DNA of 64,000 nucleotides from Gnetum montanum (lineage: Eukaryota > Streptophyta > Gnetopsida > Gnetales > Gnetaceae), in contig MNCI01005835.1 in NCBI GenBank assembly GCA_015680685.1, positions 339,173-403,172 of the forward strand. Direction: 5' to 3'. The position numbers and the translations under genes were made by a program. Below are positions 23,213-35,931 of the stretch, piece by piece (within the stretch, counting starts at the first letter, position 1; the number at the start of each line of letters is the position of its first letter). The notes below the pieces were generated by a model. That model did no database searches, was not told the origin of the DNA, and worked only from the letters and a program-made list of their open reading frames with translations.

Positions 23213-24097
23213 TTATGAGTGGTGGAGCAATCCAACACCCAACCATATAAGTCACAGGTGTCCACACGTGACCTGATCATAATTCGTGGATGAGGCAATG
23301 TTAATATGCTAACAATGACTATTGTCTTCCCACATGGAGCTAGTGAAGTCTATGTATATGGTTTAGCTGACTGTGAGGTATATGATATTTGATGTTATTT
23401 GGCCATCATTACTCCTAGTGATCATGGTGAAAATGCAAATGATTTCTAAATCTAAGTGAAATAAGTAAATGAATCTATCCTAGCCTATGGTGATGAGCAT
23501 CTGTTCTTGATCTTCTGTACACACCTTGGGCTTTGTGTAATCACTATTGGAATACCAAGAGTTATGCCACTAGGTGTGCCAAGCAATAACACTACTATTG
23601 GGTTTACCAAGCAAATACACTTAAGTGCTCGAGATCAATTGTACTCATTCTACTTACTAATAACAGCAACAATAAAGTACATTGAAAAGTAAAACATTAA
23701 CTAAGAATATAGTATACAAATGCTAAGTGAAAATAGTAAACTAGGAGAATGCTACAATGGTGAGAAATAGCTTGATCTTTATTTCCAATCACACTTGTGT
23801 TTAAGTATAAAATGTTCGAACAAAGATTTTGTTCACTAAGTCACACCACACTACGAGCATTCACACTTCTAATTGCTAAGTTTAACTTTGAGAAATAAAA
23901 CTACAAAAGTCTAGTTACTACTTGGAAAATGAAACTTATGCAGATTGTACGTCCAAGTGTTGTATTTATAGGGCTGCACACATTCTAAGATATCGTATCA
24001 ATGATGATGTAGCATATGCCATGATATCATAATTACTACATCGTTGTTGTGATATCGTTGATGCAATATTGTTAATAATGACAAATATGACTTATCA
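23213..24097 (-). repeat. 3' LTR of E5 (diverged)
   Basis: Clearly related to the E1 to E4 LTRs but the most diverged. Shared blocks include the 'taccaag' runs near 23560-23610 and tcttgatctttatttccaatc near 23770. TATA box on the minus strand at 23963-23970; GATATC motifs at 23990-24055. The outer TG is mutated (TTATGAGTGG at 23213). It ends at 24097 next to the purine tract. Confidence 0.75.
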
Positions 24098-24112
24098 TAC
24101 CCCCACAACTGA
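24098..24112 (-). promoter_or_regulatory. Polypurine tract of E5
   Basis: The minus strand reads TCAGTTGTGGGGGTA before the LTR, as in E4. Confidence 0.7.
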
Positions 24113-24504
24113 TTGGAGACTCATCCTTGAGTTAAAACAAAATGAGGATAGAGTCCCTTACAAAATTTGAAAGGTAGATTCGACTATTTAGGATTGACTG
24201 ACCATATGCAAGACACTGAATGGTGCAATGGTATTTTATAAAATTTGACACAAGTTCATGAAAAGACAAAACAAAACAAAAACTTGGAACAGCTCGATGT
24301 AGATCATGTTCCCAGTGGTGGTGGCTCTTCCATTAATTGCTTCCCCTTGTTGTCAGGCTTCTTTAATTAATATTTGTTTAATAGCACCTGAAGCTTCTCC
24401 TCCTCCATTCAGAAATCATGTATTGTCCATGCTGATTGAGCAATGTGTGATGGAGCTGGTATGTCCCATAGACATGGCAGTTGTGGGAATATCTTTTTCT
24501 CTAT
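24113..24504 (-). pseudogene. ORF2 of E5, C-terminal tail
   Basis: The minus strand aligns with E3 positions 15508-15700 and E2 positions 5560-5745: the block around ccatgctgattgagcaatgt encodes the SNIG.SAWM-like region. E7 starts at 24505 and cuts it. The upstream part of ORF2 lies at 57563-60315. Too decayed for a continuous frame. Confidence 0.6.
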
Positions 24505-27021
24505 TGAACCCCAAAATTAGGTCAATTTTAATTAAGTACCTCTAATAAAAGGATACATTTTTATTAATTTTATGTAATTAATTGCATATTATTAATTATT
24601 CAACTAGTGTTTAATTAATGTTTATTTTTTAATTTTAGTTTATTATATTTTAGTTTATTATAGCGATAAGTATTAATTTATTATTATTATATTATTATTA
24701 GTTTCTTAATTTTTATTACTAGGTTATTTTGGTTTAANTTTATAAAATATAAAAACATTATATTTTAGAATTAGGTTGGTCTATGTGAGGAAATATCCAT
24801 GGCCGTGGCAGCATTACAGTTTCCAAATAGGCACCAAAAGATGCAAGGAAAAAATGGGAAAACGTCAGCAATTACTTAAGGAAAACCAGAGAAATCGTAA
24901 GATGTCTTGCAGTACAAAGAGTTGCTTTCATTTCCAGTAGCTGGATAGTCTCTATAGCAGCGGCAACCATTTGCTGTCTTTTTGGAATAAGTGCTCAATG
25001 CAACAGGATAATAAGAGCTCTTCTCTCGGCTCTGAGTAAGACAACAACACCGATGCTGCTTTGAATGGTGAAGAATTTCATCGTACAAGCATAACATCTC
25101 AATTGAAAGAGGCCATGGATGTCACATAGTAACCCAGGAATTTGCAGAATGCAATACCAGAGCTATCTAAGATAATGATGATGCAAAACGGATTATCTGG
25201 ACAATCTTGCAGCAGAGAATAATAAAGATTAGGACATGCTGACAAAGTCTTACCACCATAAATTCAAATATCAAACTCTATTGGAGCTCAATGAGAAGTA
25301 AGGTGCATATTACCTGTAATTAGCATTTCTCATCACTCAAACGCCTATTTCATCAATATTACAAGGACAACAAAACACTGTTGCTGATGAGTAGATTGAT
25401 TATTTCAAGAACATGCCCACGCAATAGAGCTTGGTCTTGCTTATTTTCACATTCCTGCCAATTCACGTCATCCTTGGATGAGCAATGATCCTGGAAGTTG
25501 CGTGTGAACCCATGCTGTGATGTCGTCAATGGTGGTGCTGGTATTAGCAAGAGGAGCGGCAGCATTCTCTTTCTCTTTTTGCTCACTCCGACATCGGCGT
25601 TCTTCTTCCTTGTGGTATCTCCATTCTTGCAGCAGTTTTGCAGTGCTGCCATGACCGCACACGTAGTGAACCTACGTGTGGAAGTATGCGAGGTGATGCT
25701 TCACCGGCTGCCAAAGAAACTGAGTTCCTTCTGGGATGGGATATTGTACACATCAAAATAGCGATGAGTAGCAAGAAAATCATGCAAGAACACCAGAAAC
25801 ACCGGTAGCTTATTGTAATGTGTGGAATTGTCACCGCAATCGCTGGACAATTTCTCAGGAGATACTCACACAAATGTTTACAACTGTAAGATGCAAACAT
25901 GCTAATGCAGGAATTTGTATGCTACAAAAGTTTTGCATTATTGCTTCCTAAGGTAATGAGAAATTTTTGAGATTGTGGGCTGGACTTATGGAGAAATGGT
26001 CAAAACAAAATGGTCGACAACACTGCATTCCGTAACAGTTGTGACAACCGCTGGGCATTTTTCCTTTGTTAACGTTGTTGCGAATGAATGGTGGTGTTTC
26101 CGAAGTAGTGCCTAGGTAGGACTGGGTTTTGGAAGTTGTCGTCATGTGCTAAGGCTAATCCCATGGCCAAATGCGAATTCCAATCTAGGTGGATTGTACG
26201 ACATGTGGCATAGAGATGGCAGGCGAAAATAACAAAAGTGTAAGCCTTTGTCCAGCAAATGGAGCAAAAACCTGCTGTAGGAAAAACCACTCTCAGATGA
26301 CAAAAAAACCAGTGGATACATGAGGGAAACTTAACCATCTTCGACATGATCATCACTCATCTTCATGCTAAACAAAGATACGAGGATGCCCAACTTTCAA
26401 CTTACCCCAATATTAACGGGTATCGGATTCTACCATACCAACCTATTATTAAAATAGTTATTTTTAATATTTGTAAAGTATAAATAACATTTCAAATTGT
26501 AATGTCGGGGCATAGAAAAAAGAAGATTTTAAGGAAAAAACATTAGGGAAGAGGAGAAGGAATTGATACCAAAAAATTCCACATCAAATTAAGATCAATT
26601 AATTATTCTTGTGATCTGTTGAGCTTTGCAGCAATTCTTGGAGTCCATTGTCTAACAATCAAAATTGTTACATTGTGAAACCAGCAGGGCAGAATTGCGA
26701 TTTAGGCAAGGCTCTCTTGTGATCTTCAATTATTATTTGTAATTTCAATTTGATTTAATTATTAATTTTCATTCTTGAACTTAATTAATGTTAGAAGTTA
26801 GGGTGAAAAGTTATGATTATACTTATGAGTGACAGGCATAAGTGTGGAATTTAATTGAATTCAATTTTAATTATTTATTGTCTTGATGATTTCTTTAACT
26901 TTTTAACCGTTCCTCCACGGGATATGACTCGTGGGTCAATCACACACTAGATGATAATCTCTACAATGAAAGAAAAATAAATTTTAAAGGTATCAAACAC
27001 CAAATTTTTCCTAGCTCGTCA
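24505..27021 (+). repeat. 5' LTR of E7
   Basis: 2517 bp from TGAACCCCAAAATT to CTCGTCA. Its first 2.27 kb recur at 55108-57562. A single ambiguous base (n) lies at 24738, where the sister LTR has a long TA-rich stretch. Several minus-strand open segments (for example 25900-25583 and 26356-26069) are partly shared by both copies but match no family I recognise. Confidence 0.8.
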
Positions 27022-27025
27022 AATT

Positions 27026-27042
27026 TGGCACCACTCGGGAGG
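27026..27042 (+). promoter_or_regulatory. Primer-binding-site-like sequence of E7
   Basis: TGGCACCACTCGGGAGG lies four bases after the LTR end. TGGC at the start fits a tRNA 3' CCA end. I cannot assign the tRNA. Confidence 0.5.
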
Positions 27043-27189
27043 TCGGCAGAGTTAATCATCATCAAGGGTTCAGTAAGCTTTAATTTTTATTTTTATTTAT
27101 TTATTTATTAATGAATTTTATTTTATTTTTCCTTTATTTTTGTAATTTAAGAAATGGTTTCTTTTACTTGTTTTTCTTGGTTATAGAAA

Positions 27190-28920
27190 AATAAAAATAA
27201 AAATAAAGAAAAATCCAAGGAATTAGCTCCTTTTATCGTACAACCAGCTGAAATCGTTAAAAAAGTTGTAATTAAAGTTGCAATAGTAGGAGCCATTAAA
27301 TTAGTTTATAAATTCTTAGGAATGGAGCCCATGAATGTGCCAACGAAGAGTGTTCATGTTAAATGAAATCAACAAAGCAACCAAGGAAACCTACACAAAT
27401 TCAATCATTTAGAAGCACTCTTAGCCTTTATAAACATACGAAAGTTAATCAAAACCAAAACCAAGAACAACCAATACGATCAAGATCTTATTATTCTTTC
27501 CCTCAGTGAAATACAACCTAATTTTTCCATAATTTTCAACCCTCTATTTGACATTCCAACTTCAGCCATGAGTTCAACTACGGGGATAGGATCTCAAAAT
27601 TTTAATACTACCTCAATATCAACCTATGTGACCACAATAGGAGGTATTACCCAACCAATAAGCACTTTGAATATACAAACTCCACCAATAGTAACCTCAT
27701 TACCAAGTCCTATAGTAACCCCAACAGTAGCTTCAGCTTATACTATGGGATCATCCTCACATCATGTGCCTCCTCTATTTTCTTTAGGACCAATTCCTCT
27801 CTCTTTCAGTAGTTTGAGTTATAATGTTCAAATTAATCAACCATTCCCAGGACAAACCCTTGGAGAATTATTAAATCAAAGAACATCAATTATACCTCAG
27901 GGCCCATTGGTTTTCCCACAAGTAAGAGATGTAGAGGTTAAAAATATTCACTTATTGTCTATTTTTAAGGGGACAAATGATGAAGATCCGGTCACTCACA
28001 TAAGAGAATTTCAAACAACATTAACTATGTTAGCACCTCAAAGTGGGGATAGGACTAAAATGATTGCTTTCAAATCAACCCTAAAAGACAAAGTTGATTT
28101 TTTGGCTACAAACCCTTCGAACACAAATTAGTTCTTAGGATAAGTTTAAAAATGCTTTCCTGTAAAGATTTCTTTCTAATGATAGGCTATACTCATTAAG
28201 AAAGTAATTAATGAGTTTTATGCAACATGAGGATGAGGACTATGAAAGCCCTTGATAGATTTAAAGGGTTATGTTTAAAAAATCCAAACCATGGCTTCCC
28301 AGCTCATCAATTAATCCAAATCTTTGTAGAAGGTTTACTACCCTATTGTAGGCAAAATGTTGACTTTGCATGTGGGGAAAATATTTTAAATGTGACACCA
28401 GAAGATGGTTGGAGAATTATAGATTCATCAATAGACCAAAGTAAACATTGGCCAAAACCCAACATTATGCAAGACATGACTCAACAAATGGAACAATTAA
28501 ATAAAAAAGTCAATGAGTTAACATGATTGATTAAAAAACAAGCTCATGGAATTCAAAGTGAAGCATGCAACATTTTTGGTAGTCTCGAACATGACCAAAC
28601 AACCTACCCAACCTTGTATTATTGTTAAGAGGAAATGTAAGAGTCGGCTAAGGCTTTTCAACAATTTAAGAGCCAACCAACAATGAACTTTCCTCAATGA
28701 CAATTCTACCCACAACAATATCCTCAAAATAATTTTAGGCCATTTAAGAATCCAACTAATGAACACTTGGATTAATTCACCCAAAGCCTCACTTCCTTTA
28801 TAGAAGAAAGTAGACAATTTATGAGTGAAACTAGGACAAGATTTCAGGACTCAACTAAAAACGAATTACCATCTCAACCTGAACCTAATCCTACATCTCC
28901 AAGAAAAGGAAAAGAGTAAT
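27190..28920 (+). pseudogene. gag of E7
   Basis: Lys-rich start near 27190, then a Thr/Pro/Ser-rich segment from the ATG at 27568 (MSSTTGIGSQNFNTTSIST). The gag core runs 27930-28520 with LLSIFKGTNDEDPVTHIREF, FKGLCLKNPNHGFPAHQLIQ and EDGWRIIDSSIDQSKHW. A decayed zinc knuckle near 28560-28620 reads CNIFGSLEHDQ, with later cysteines lost. A Lys/Pro-rich linker follows to about 28920. Stops and frameshifts near 28130-28230 and after 28526 disable it. Confidence 0.75.
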
Positions 28921-29099
28921 TACATTCCATTACTACAAGGAGTGGAAAAAAAATTAAACCCAAACCCTAAAACAAGGTGAGATTCCAAGAGGTAGAAACA
29001 CAAGAGGAAATAGAACCACAAGTAGTCAACGAGAAAGATCAACCAACTAGGAAAAAAGAACAACCATTACTCTCTAGACAACCAATTTTACCTCCTTTC

Positions 29100-29670
29100 C
29101 CTAAATGATTACAAGAAAACGTCACAACCAAAGCCCATCTTGAAATTTTTTTTAGTAAATTATACTTACATATTCCTTTAGAACAAGCAGTAAAAGACAC
29201 ACCACTCTATGCCAAATACTTAAGGGAATTATGCACTAGGAGAAGAAAAGAAAAATTCCTAAACAAGTTTATTTAGTTGATAACCTTTCTCAACTTATAC
29301 AAAGACATGAAATTCCTAAATACCAAGATCCAAGAATTCCTACCATTCTAATTAAGATAAATGGACAAGAAATTAGGAATGCCCTATTGGATTTAGGAGC
29401 TAGTATTAATATTATGCCTCTTGAAATCACTAGATCACTAGATATAGAGGATATAAGAAGAGTAAACATGACAATATCATTGGCTGATGGTTCAAGTGTA
29501 AAACCCATAGGAATAATAGAAGAATTAATAATAGAGATAGAAAAGGGAAAATACCCAATTGATTTTGTTGTCCTAGAAGTGAAAGATCCTAATTATTTCC
29601 CTATTATATTAGGTAGAACTTGGTTAGCAACAGCTGATGCGGTAATTAATTGTAGATCTGGCCAACTTTA
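29100..29670 (+). pseudogene. Protease domain of E7
   Basis: Retropepsin-like: ALLDLGASINIMPLEITRSL near 29377-29440, then FVVLEVKDPNYFPIILGRTW near 29560-29620. The expected Athila form is LLDLGASVN, so the active-site Asp is present. The frame stays open from 29387 to 29671 and stops just past the domain. It would cleave the gag-pol polyprotein. Confidence 0.75.
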
Positions 29671-30019
29671 ACTCTCATTTGCAAATATCACTTTTACACT
29701 AAATATATATGATAAGGTAAAAGAAGATCATTTAAATATAGACTTGAAGGAGGCAAGAATGCTCTACACTCTATCCACTTCAGCAATGGTACAAGATAGG
29801 GAAACCTTAGTGTTAAATAATTTTGAGGAAGGACCTTTAGACCCCTTAACTTAGGAACAACAAGATCTCCTTGACCAAATTCTAAATCTAGGATCAGGAA
29901 ACATTGGAGAAATAATTCAACCATCAAATAAAGATTCCTTAGATCTTAAAGAATTACCTAATACGCTTAAGTATATTTTTCTAGATCAAAATAAGCCCTT
30001 AATAATAAACTCCCAACAT

Positions 30020-30995
30020 ACTAATGAGCAAGAAAAAAAACTATTAGAAATCTTGCATAGTAAATCTAAGGCATTTGCATGGAGTTATGAGGACCTTCAC
30101 CAAGGAATCTGACCCAACATTTGCCAACATCATATCTATCTAGAAGACAATGTCAAACTAGTAAGAATTCCCCCAAGACGAATTAATCCAGCCTTAAAAC
30201 AAATAGTTAAGGACAAAATTTCAAAACTTTGGAAAGAAGAAATCAGTTATCCAATAGCAGATAGTGAATGGGTAAGCCCCATTACTGTAGTCCCAAAAAA
30301 GGATGGAAAATGGAGATTTTGTGTAGATTATAGAAGATTAAACCAAAACACAAAAAAGGACCATTTTCCATTACCATACATTGATCAGATTCTAGAGAAA
30401 CTACAAGGACATGAATACTATTTTTTTTTTTGGATGGATTTAGTGGTTACAATTAAGTAGCTATTGCCCCTAGAGGCCAACATAAAACAACCCTTACATG
30501 TGCTCATGGAACTTTTCAAAGAGCCATGATCTCAATATTTTTAGATATGTTAAAAGATTATGTTGAAGTCTTTATGGATGATTTTTCAGTTTACAGGGAT
30601 ACTTATGATGCAAGCCCATAACATCTTGAACATGTCTTAGATAGATGTATAGATAAAAATTTAAAGCTAAGTTGGGAAAAGAGTCACTTAATAGTTACAA
30701 GTGGTGTAGTATTAGGACATGTTATTTCAAAAGAAGGGATAAGAATGGATGATAAAAAAATAAGAGCCATATCTACACTTTTAGCTCCAATTAATTTAAA
30801 GACTCTTTGATCCTTTTTAGGACATGCTGGATACTATAGAAGATTTATCAAAGACTTCTCGAAAATTGCTAAACCATTATATATGCTCTTAGAAAAGGAT
30901 GCTTCATTTGTTTGGACTAATGATTGTCATGAAGCGTTTTTGGAACTAAGAAAATGAGTAACCACAGCCCTTGTATTAAATGAACCTAATTGGGA
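30020..30995 (+). pseudogene. Reverse transcriptase domain of E7
   Basis: Recognisable motifs in order: KAFAWSYEDL (30066), SPITVVPKKDGKWRFCVDYR (30278), KKDHFPLPYIDQ (30354), WMDL/DGFSGYN split by a T run (30420-30455), HGTFQRAM (30508), VFMDDFSVY (30568) and SFLGHAGYYRRFI (30810). The catalytic Asp pair is present. A T run causes a frameshift near 30421. The conserved MPFGLCNAPAT block between HGTF and FQRAM is missing. Inactive. Confidence 0.8.
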
Positions 30996-30999
30996 TTAT

Positions 31000-31395
31000 C
31001 CTTTTGATTTAATGTGTGATGCTAGTGACACAGTAGTGGGGGCAGTTTTGGGACAATACATTGATAATAAACTAAGAGTGATTTATTATGTGTCCAAAAT
31101 TCTAGACCAAGCCCAAGTAAATTATACAACTATAGAAAAAGAACTATTAGCTATAGTATATGCTTTAGATAAATTTAGATATTATTTAATTGGATATAAA
31201 ACTAGAGTATATACTGATCATTTAGCCATTAAATTCTTAGCTAGCAAAAAAATAGAAAATGGAAAAATAATGAGATGGTGCTTATTACTCCAAAAATTTG
31301 ACTTAGCTATTCTAGATAAAAGAGGTAGGGAAAATGTATTAGAAACTCCTAATGAGAACCAAACACAAGGAATTTTTCATGATAAATTTCAATGA
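31000..31395 (+). pseudogene. RNase H domain of E7
   Basis: Open from 31012 to 31395. Shows MCDASDTVVGAVLGQ (first catalytic Asp present), YTTIEKELLAIVYALDKFRY (Glu present) and YTDHLAIKFL (Asp present), the standard gypsy RNase H. It would remove RNA from the RNA-DNA hybrid. Confidence 0.8.
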
Positions 31396-31419
31396 ATGGG
31401 AGCCATTACAAAAAAACAT

Positions 31420-32394
31420 GAAATACCCTTAAAACCCATTTTAATAACAAAACCATTTGATGTGTGGGGTATAGATTTTTAGGATCATTTCCACCATCTA
31501 ATAGATGTCAATACATTTTGGTTTGTATTGACTATGTTACCAAATGGGTAGAAGCAAAAGCCACCCCAACAAATGATGTAAAGGTAGCTATAGTGTTCCT
31601 TAGGGAAAATATTTCAACACACTTTGGAACTCCATGAGTGATCATTAGTGATTAGGGAACCCACTTTGTCAATAAAATCATGGAAAAAATTCCTTTAAGT
31701 CTTGTGGTATCCAACATAAGATAGCTATTTCCTATCATCCACAAACAAATGGCCAAGTAGAGAATGCTAATAGAATTATCTTAAATATATTAACAAAAAT
31801 TGTATGTACCAAAGGAAAAGATTAGTCTAAAAAATTATAAGATGCACTTTGCGCTTACAGAATTACTTATAAACCAAGATTAGGATATTCACCTTATTAA
31901 TTGCTTTATGGTAAGTTATGTTTATTACCAGTCAAACTGAAATATCAATCTTTACGATTAGCCCAACAACTTAATTTTAATGAAGACATGAACCAAGCCT
32001 CTAGAATTAATCAACTTCATGAACTTGACAAAATGAGGCTACATGCTCTGAATAAGCAAAGAATTGTAAAATGACAAATGAAAACATTACACGATAAGAG
32101 TATCTTTAAAAAAAATTCTTCGTAGGTGATAAAGTTTTACTTTACAATATGAGACTACATAAATTTACAGGGAAATTAACAACTAGATGGGAAGGCCCTT
32201 ATTTAGTTATTCAACCCCATGATAATGGAAGTGTCCTTATATCATCTATTGATGATTCTTCAACAACGTTCCTAGTTAATGATCAAAGATTTAAGCTATA
32301 TCATCAACATGACATTGAGGAACCTAGAGAAGACAAATTAATAGAGCTAAATGATCCAACTTATCCCACTATAGATGAATTACATGAAAAATGA
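31420..32394 (+). pseudogene. Integrase remnant of E7
   Basis: The core starts FDVWGIDF (31457), the Athila form carrying the first catalytic Asp. DNG is degraded near 31650 (gtgattaggga), and the SNGQVEN-like block near 31745 (ccacaaacaaatggccaagtagag) has a stop where Glu is expected. The C-terminal segment from 32149 is open (RLHKFTGKLTTRWEGPYLVI, LVNDQRFKLYHQ). The HHCC zinc-binding part is absent; only a few codons separate the RNase H and integrase core. Inactive. Confidence 0.75.
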
Positions 32395-33348
32395 TCCATT
32401 AGAAGTCCTAGCTTTTAAATATACCCTTAAACCAGACTCTTTCATCATCAAATAAAGAACTACTTTCAATCTACAACTTTTACCTTGAAAAATGTAGACG
32501 ACAATATGACATTCTATTGTGAGTTGGGACTATAAAGAATTCGGTAGCATCATGTCTAAAATGCAAGGGAGAAGGACAACTCCTCCTACCTTGAAATAGG
32601 TAGGTTTAAACCCAAAATCCAACTAAGGGTGAGCCTTAGACTAATAAGTGTCTTACACATAATAAATTTCATTATTTTAAAATAATATTTTTAAGTACAT
32701 TGTTCATAAGTCAAAGTAGCTACATAGCTTAGTTTAGGGTAATGCTTATTAGTATTTGGTTTCTATTAAATGCTTACTTGGATGAGTAACTAAGGTGGGA
32801 AGGGTGTGTTATATTGGACCTAGCTTCTTCAGTAGTAAAAGGTATCTATATATATTAAGCCATGTGAGCAACCCTTACAAAATGAAATTGGCCCCTACAT
32901 TGAAGCTAGTTAGCTATTGAAAATAAAATTAAAAAAAAAAAGAGATAGATAAGATAGATAAAAAAATGGATGAAAAAATTTTAAAAAAATAGATAAAAAT
33001 ATTGATGAAAAAAATTAAAAAAAAGATAGATAAGATAAAATGCAAGAAATGAAAAAAATAAAAATAAAAATGATCCCACAAGAACCTTCAATTATGAGTT
33101 GGGCCCCACTCCCACAAGAACCATACAATTGGGGTGATGCTCCAAGCTCACAATTTCAAGCATCCCACAAGAACCCCCTTTTGTAAGCAGAGTGTTTAAG
33201 GGTAAGGCACTAACTACCAATCTACCTCAATGCCACTACCTTAGAACTAGGGTATAACACTGGCAGCGAAGGAGTCACTCATCCACAGTTGATATCTTAA
33301 TGGACATCTTCACTTCTAATCATTCCTTTTACTTTGTTATTTAGTTCT
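32395..33348 (+). other. 3' non-coding region of E7, left part
   Basis: No gene seen. A-rich simple repeats (agataagatagataaaa types) run from about 32925 to 33080. Four short repeats of the form (t)cccacaagaacc occur at 33075-33175. E4 is inserted at 33349. Confidence 0.55.
32925..33080 (+). repeat. A-rich simple-sequence stretch
   Basis: Irregular runs of A with interspersed GATAGATAA units. Confidence 0.7.
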
Positions 33349-34004
33349 TAATGAAGCGCTAATCAACGCTGCGTCGACTGGGCCGTGTATACGTGGCCCC
33401 GTATATGCGGCTACGTTTACGCAGCCCCATCGATGCCACGGCCGCGTTTACGTAGCCCCGTCGACGCAACAACGCTACATCGACGGGGCCCCATTTACGT
33501 AGCCGGCTATCCCGGCCTATAAATAAGAGGGCCTTCTATCTCATTTAGGCATCCTTTTGTCATTTGTAGCTAGACTCTTTCAGTTTGTTTACGTAGAACT
33601 TAGATTATTTTCCCAGTGCATGCCCGCAGTGTGATGCTTGTAATTGTATGGAACCTTTATTCGAGTGTGACGTACTTGGACGCACACATGACCGGAAATA
33701 AAAATCAAGATTACTTCATCATTGCAGCATTCACTTAGTTTTAATTGTCTAGTTTAATTGTTAATTGTTATTGTTATTTATTACTTTCTTAGTTAATATT
33801 TATTTATCACCATTTACTATTTCTATTGTTAAATGCGGAATGAGTACGACTTAATTATGAGCATTTAAGTGTGACTACTTGGTAACCCAGCAGCGTACCT
33901 AGGATCTACGCTTGGTAACCCCAGTAGTAGTCATGCACTAGGTCCAAGATGTGTACGGATGATTAAGGAACAGATGCTCATCGCACTTAGGTTAGCTTAG
34001 ACTT
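33349..34004 (+). repeat. 5' LTR of E4, first part
   Basis: Starts TAATGAAGCG (TG mutated). U3 holds GTCGAC, GTATAC and ATCGAT palindromes and (g)ctacgtttacg units rather than the GATATC units of the other copies. TATA box at 33518-33525. From about 33600 it matches the family LTR. It is cut at 34004 by E6 and continues at 47720. Confidence 0.8.
34000..34004 (+). repeat. Left target-site duplication of E6
   Basis: GACTT, identical to 47715-47719. The intact LTR at 53550-53570 reads tagact-catttcc across the same point. Confidence 0.85.
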
Positions 34005-35926
34005 TGAAACACCACAAAAATTTTAGCAACACTTCCAGACAACATCAGAGCCTCTGAAATGGCTTCAAGCAGCCCACCATGGAGCAAGCAAGGTCCCCCT
34101 GGTGCCCACAAATCACGATGGCAAGTCTCGGTATCAAGAATCATCCATTTTAAGGTCAAAAAGTGCAATTTTGGCTAAGTACAATGTGCTCGCGTTGTGT
34201 TTACACTGCATAGAGTAAGGATTAGCGTCACCAATGTTTGGGGCCCCGAAACTGAGTCAAAGCAGGCCAAAATCAAGCACAAGGACCCCCCATGACCTTC
34301 ACCAAGGTCCCCAGCGGTTCCTAGCCTTCAGAAAATCAAAATTTGGGTCTTAAATGAAGTGTTTTCGGTTGATTACGCTGCGGCTACATTTTCTTACGCT
34401 GCATAGCGTAAGGATGCGTAAAACACTATTCATCACACAAACACTATTCATCGAAGTTTCAGAAAATTCCAGAAAAGTTTCAAAAAATGGCAAAAGATCC
34501 TCAGCATTAGCAACTTCTGGAAAATCAAAATTCGGGCCTTAAATGAGGTGTTTTCGGTTGATTACGCTACGGCTACATTTTCTTACGCTGCAGAGTGTAA
34601 AAATGCGTAAAATACTATTCACTACGTAAAATACTATTCATTGCACAAACACTATTCATCGAAGTTTCAGAAAATTCCAAAAAAGTTTCAGAAAATGGCA
34701 GAAGATCCTTAGCATCAGCAACTTCTGGAAAATCAAAATTCGGGCCTTAAATGAGGTGTTTTCGGTTGATTACGCTACGACTACATTTTCTTACGCTGCA
34801 GAGCGTAAGGATGCGTAAAATACTATTCACTGCGTAAAACACTATTCATCGCATAAACACTATTCATCGAAGTTTCAGAAAATTCCAGAAAAGTTTCAGA
34901 AAATGGTAGAAGATTACCAGCATCAGCAACTTTCAAAACATTCCAGAAAATTTCAGAAAGACTCAAGAACAAAGAAGTTTCACGCAAACGAGGGTCAAAT
35001 TTCTCTTGTTGTACATTTTATTGTAAGTCGACATATGTGGGCACGTTAGGCCCTCATGTTTAAATTAAATGTACTTTCATGGGCTTGAATAACCCATAAA
35101 TTATAAAATGCAATGTACCTGGTCAAGAACGTAGTTTGCTGACACACATCCAACTCATGCACAATTGTCCGACACACATCCAACTCTCGCCAGCACGCAT
35201 CCAACCCAAGCACAACTGTCCATTGGACACATGTTACCAGATCCACTTTCCTCTCATCTCTTAGCCGTTGATTCCATTCTGAAATTCTGTGCCGAAGCAC
35301 AGCCCAACGCTATAAATACCCTGTCAATTCACATAAATCAAGAGGGGCAATTGGAGTCAAAAATTAGAGACATTGGCAATTCTAAGAAATTACAGAACTG
35401 GCAATCCTTGGGCACTCGGCACATCTGACTATTGGCATCCAAGCATCTCTCACGTTCATCACATCACATTATCGCATTGTCACTTCAGACATCATCCCGG
35501 GGCTTAGTGCTTGACCTGCCATCCACACGTGCAGCTACACTTCGACCGGTGCATACATTTTTATTAAACAATACAATAAAGTTCATTGCCTCCTATTTAC
35601 ATTATTTACTTCGGTTTATCCTTTGTTTACAATATAGCTCGGTTTGCGCTTTATTTATAATTCAGTATGCTCTGTTTACATTTTTGTGTCGCTATTTGCA
35701 TTCCGTTTACATCCTGTTTACATCGTTCACGATAACCCAAACGCTAGCCGTAGCTTACGCTCGGGGAAGTCCTTGGTTGATTTGCGTGCAAACCATCCAA
35801 GGCACTCTGCCTTCGTTCCCTTTTCCAGCTTGCCCTCAAGCGAAGGCAGGGTCAGCTGTGGCTGCCCAACAATCTTTCGGTGTTTGTTTCCATTCCAGCC
35901 TCACACCGACGATATAGGTCAGTACA
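34005..35926 (+). repeat. 5' LTR of E6
   Basis: 1922 bp from TGAAACACCAC to GTCAGTACA. About three copies of a roughly 200-bp tandem repeat lie at 34330-34935. TATA box at 35311-35318, with a leader of about 600 bp after it. The pair at 45626-47714 is 2089 bp; most of the difference is one more repeat unit. Confidence 0.9.
34330..34935 (+). repeat. Tandem repeats in 5' LTR of E6 (about 3 copies)
   Basis: Units carry gaaaatcaaaattcgggcc, ggttgattacgctacggcta, ttacgctgcagagcgtaagg and repeated cactattcatcg words. Near-identical short open frames arise in each unit and are not genes. Confidence 0.85.
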
Positions 35927-35931
35927 GTTTT

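Noticed and set aside
24876-26356. Minus-strand frames in E7's LTR as host gene exons
   Set aside because: No family recognised and frames differ between the two LTR copies; kept only as a low-interest finding.
34330-34935. CRISPR-like array from regular repeats in E6's LTR
   Set aside because: Units are long, adjacent and without unique spacers; they are LTR tandem repeats in plant DNA.
35432-35917. 161-codon open frame and its overlapping partner near the 5' LTR end of E6
   Set aside because: They lie in the transcribed leader part of the LTR, recur in the 3' LTR with changes, and have no recognisable domain.
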